Part shown: positions 62,653 to 64,000 of the stretch, in pieces
Numbering within the stretch: position 1 is the first letter of the stretch
Layout of the letters: every line of letters starts with the position of its first letter
NCBI RefSeq assembly: GCF_002973595.1
Contig: NZ_PVEO01000003.1
Span: 62,001 to 126,000 of the forward strand
Source of the DNA: Jejuia pallidilutea
GTDB lineage: Bacteria > Bacteroidota > Bacteroidia > Flavobacteriales > Flavobacteriaceae
Length of the DNA: 64,000 bases
Direction: 5' to 3'
Position numbers and translations under genes: made by a program
The notes under the pieces: model-generated
The model's input: the letters and a program-made list of their open reading frames with translations, nothing else
Told to the model about the DNA's origin: nothing
Databases searched by the model: none

Positions 62653-62667
62653 GGGGCAAATTGCCCC
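62653..62667. promoter_or_regulatory. Perfect GC-rich palindrome upstream of DUF4402 gene 3
   Basis: GGGGCAAATTGCCCC is a perfect inverted repeat with 7-bp arms, lying between the Fnr-like box and the -7 region. No T run follows, so a terminator is unlikely; an operator for a second regulator is possible. Confidence 0.5.
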
Positions 62668-62741
62668 CTATAAACTTGAAAAAAGAAATATGCTAATCAA
62701 GATATTTGCATCATATTAATAAATAAAAAACGTTCAAACAA

Positions 62742-63263
62742 ATGAAAAATTTCAAATTACCATTATTAGCATTAGCTCTATGTTTAGGGTTTTCTGCAAA
62801 AGCGCAACAATCAGCAACTGCTACAGCAACAGCAAGTATTGTTGCTGCCGTTTCATGTAGTCAAGGTGAAAACAACCTTGCATTTGGAGCTATGAATCCA
62901 GATGCTACAGCTGCAACAACATTAGCATTATCGCCAGCTGAAACTACATTGGCAACTACAGGTGGTTCAGGTTCATTAATCTTGTACACATTTTTACCTA
63001 GAACAGCCGCAGATTTTAATGTTACAGGAATTGGAACTGCAAATTACACAGTAACCCTTCCTAATTCTGCAACCTTAACCAACCAAACGGATGGTACAAC
63101 GCAAATGACTGTTGACAACTTTACAACCAATTTAACAAGTAATATTGGTACGTTGATTGATGGCGCATCGACTTTTTATGTTGGTGGTACGTTAAATATT
63201 TCTGGAGCACAGCCAGTAGGGTCGTACAGTGGCACCTTTCAAGTTACTGTTAATTACAACTAA
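62742..63263 (+). CDS. DUF4402 secreted protein 3
   Basis: A 173-residue protein with a signal peptide (MKNFKLPLLALALCLGFSAK, cleaved near AQQ). It starts with a striking Ala/Thr alternation (ATATATASIVAAVSC) that could act as an extended donor-type strand. It then shows NNLAFGAMNPDATAATTLAL, LILYTFLPRTAADFNVTG, MTVDNFTTNLTS and GGTLNISGAQPVGSYSGTFQ, ending VTVNYN. Gly at -14 and Tyr at -2 are conserved. It has its own upstream region with an Fnr-like box and a palindrome, so it may be separately regulated from genes 1 and 2. Confidence 0.9.
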   Translation: MKNFKLPLLALALCLGFSAKAQQSATATATASIVAAVSCSQGENNLAFGAMNPDATAATTLALSPAETTLATTGGSGSLILYTFLPRTAADFNVTGIGTANYTVTLPNSATLTNQTDGTTQMTVDNFTTNLTSNIGTLIDGASTFYVGGTLNISGAQPVGSYSGTFQVTVNYN

Positions 63264-63491
63264 ATTTGATTGCGTTAAAATAACGCTCAAGTAATCGCCT
63301 AAACTCGTTAACTTGTTTCTTTTGTTCAAAACTGGTAAAACTAAATACGGAAAAAATTGTGTGCCAAAAGCCACTTTCTGATATCTCTCATTTACCTAAG
63401 CACAAGAAACTAAAGTTAACGGGTTTTTACTCCAAAAAGGCACCTACAAACTTAACCAATTCAAGCACGGTAAAACCCTAAAATAATAACC

Positions 63492-64000
63492 ATGAAAAAG
63501 TACAAAACAATTCCAGTACTATTCATCATACTTATAGCTTGTGTAGCTTTACATGCTCAGACAGCAACTGGTACTTCTACCGCCAGTATTGTAGCAAGTA
63601 TATCCTGTACGGTGGGCGACACAGTACTTGACTTTGGCGCCATGAGTCCAGACGAAGACAATCCATCAACTTTAACGCTAACCCCAGCATCACCTACCAT
63701 TGCAACTACTGGTGGCGGGCCTAATATTGATGTATATGACATTAAACCCAAAACAGCAGCTCAATTTAATGTAACCGGAAATGATAACGCCACATATTCT
63801 GTGGTATTGCCACAATCAATTACCCTTGCCAATTTAGACATCGATGGGTTTTTCATGACAGTTACCAATTTCACCAGCAGCTTAACAAGTAATTCTGGAA
63901 CTCTAGTCAATGGGCAAGCCGCTTTTTATGTAGCAGCTACCTTAAATTTAGCAGCAGGCCAACCTGTTGGAAGATATTCAGGGGAATTTGATGTCACTGT
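63492..64000 (+). CDS. DUF4402 secreted protein 4 (3' end outside window)
   Basis: The ATG at 63492 opens a frame that continues to the end of the window; 169 codons are visible. Signal peptide: MKKYKTIPVLFIILIACVAL, cleaved near HAQ. The mature part has TATGTSTASIVASISCTVGD, DFGAMSPDEDNPSTLTLTPA, TGGGPNIDVYDIKPKTAAQF, MTVTNFTSSLTSNSGTL and ATLNLAAGQPVGRYSGEFDV, so only the last few residues are missing. It most resembles protein 3 (SC near the start, LTSN.GTL). The 228-base gap before it shows no exact copy of the Fnr-like box. Confidence 0.88.
   Translation, partial: MKKYKTIPVLFIILIACVALHAQTATGTSTASIVASISCTVGDTVLDFGAMSPDEDNPSTLTLTPASPTIATTGGGPNIDVYDIKPKTAAQFNVTGNDNATYSVVLPQSITLANLDIDGFFMTVTNFTSSLTSNSGTLVNGQAAFYVAATLNLAAGQPVGRYSGEFDVT

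Noticed and set aside
63264-63491. Possible third Fnr-like box (CTTAACCAATTCAAG) before DUF4402 gene 4
   Set aside because: The left half-site has a mismatch and the spacing is one base short, so it does not match the two exact copies.
1-64000. CRISPR arrays, tRNA or rRNA genes, prophage or insertion sequences
   Set aside because: No regularly spaced direct repeats, cloverleaf-like sequences, transposase, integrase or phage structural genes were found.

Overview
The window looks like a chromosome segment from a member of the Flavobacteriaceae (Bacteroidota); I cannot fix the genus from sequence alone. Supporting signs are AT-rich DNA, -7 boxes of the form TAnnTTTG, very little Shine-Dalgarno signal, many lipoproteins, a type IX secretion type B sorting domain, an IPExxxVDY-family gene beside pyk, and an acpP-fabF-rnc block. 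There is no rRNA, tRNA, CRISPR array, phage or insertion sequence that I can see.

Layout. Positions 1-5812: tail of a DUF3857 protein, a YraN homologue, a TlpA-like thiol oxidoreductase and mfd. 6082-12846: a TerB protein, a small-molecule kinase with a CysQ-type phosphatase, a histone-deacetylase-family enzyme, tex, an NTF2-like lipoprotein, a tiny Cys/Lys-rich protein with a GTG start, and ferritin. 12964-19607: OmpA-like and lipocalin-like lipoproteins, metG (with what looks like a small dispersed repeat inside its coding sequence), LD-carboxypeptidase, two small proteins, a TerB-DnaJ protein and a bacilliredoxin. 19763-22169: a lipid operon (acyltransferase, acyl-ACP desaturase, HD hydrolase). 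22328-25293: an AraC-type regulator diverging from two paralogous secreted proteins whose promoters share a conserved block. 25528-37066: housekeeping and degradative enzymes, an orphan sensor kinase and a DUF1501/DUF1800 pair. 37184-48310: a very large alpha-2-macroglobulin lipoprotein and penicillin-binding protein 1C, often neighbours in bacteria, here separated by a GH43 glycosidase and a T9SS-sorted protein. 48366-54006: small lipoproteins, a translationally coupled CYTH-YciI-EEP operon, dinB and a family 8 polysaccharide lyase. 54276-59311: pyk, IPExxxVDY, rnc, fabF, acpP, with purN divergent.

The last 4.6 kb (59377-64000) is the most unusual part: a Crp/Fnr-type regulator, a membrane-anchored regulator with an AraC-like helix-turn-helix, and at least four tandem DUF4402 secreted proteins, the last running off the window. 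Two of the DUF4402 promoter regions carry the same Fnr-like box at nearly the same distance from the -7 box. The three complete DUF4402 proteins end in a chaperone-usher-pilin-like pattern (Gly at -14, Tyr at -2). I read this as a candidate regulated surface fibre or adhesin locus; the partner genes would have to lie beyond the right edge.

Other structure: a degenerate intergenic element in four places (about 5940, 22226, 30128, 54150), short palindromic repeats at gene ends, and a terminator-like hairpin inside the first codons of rnc.
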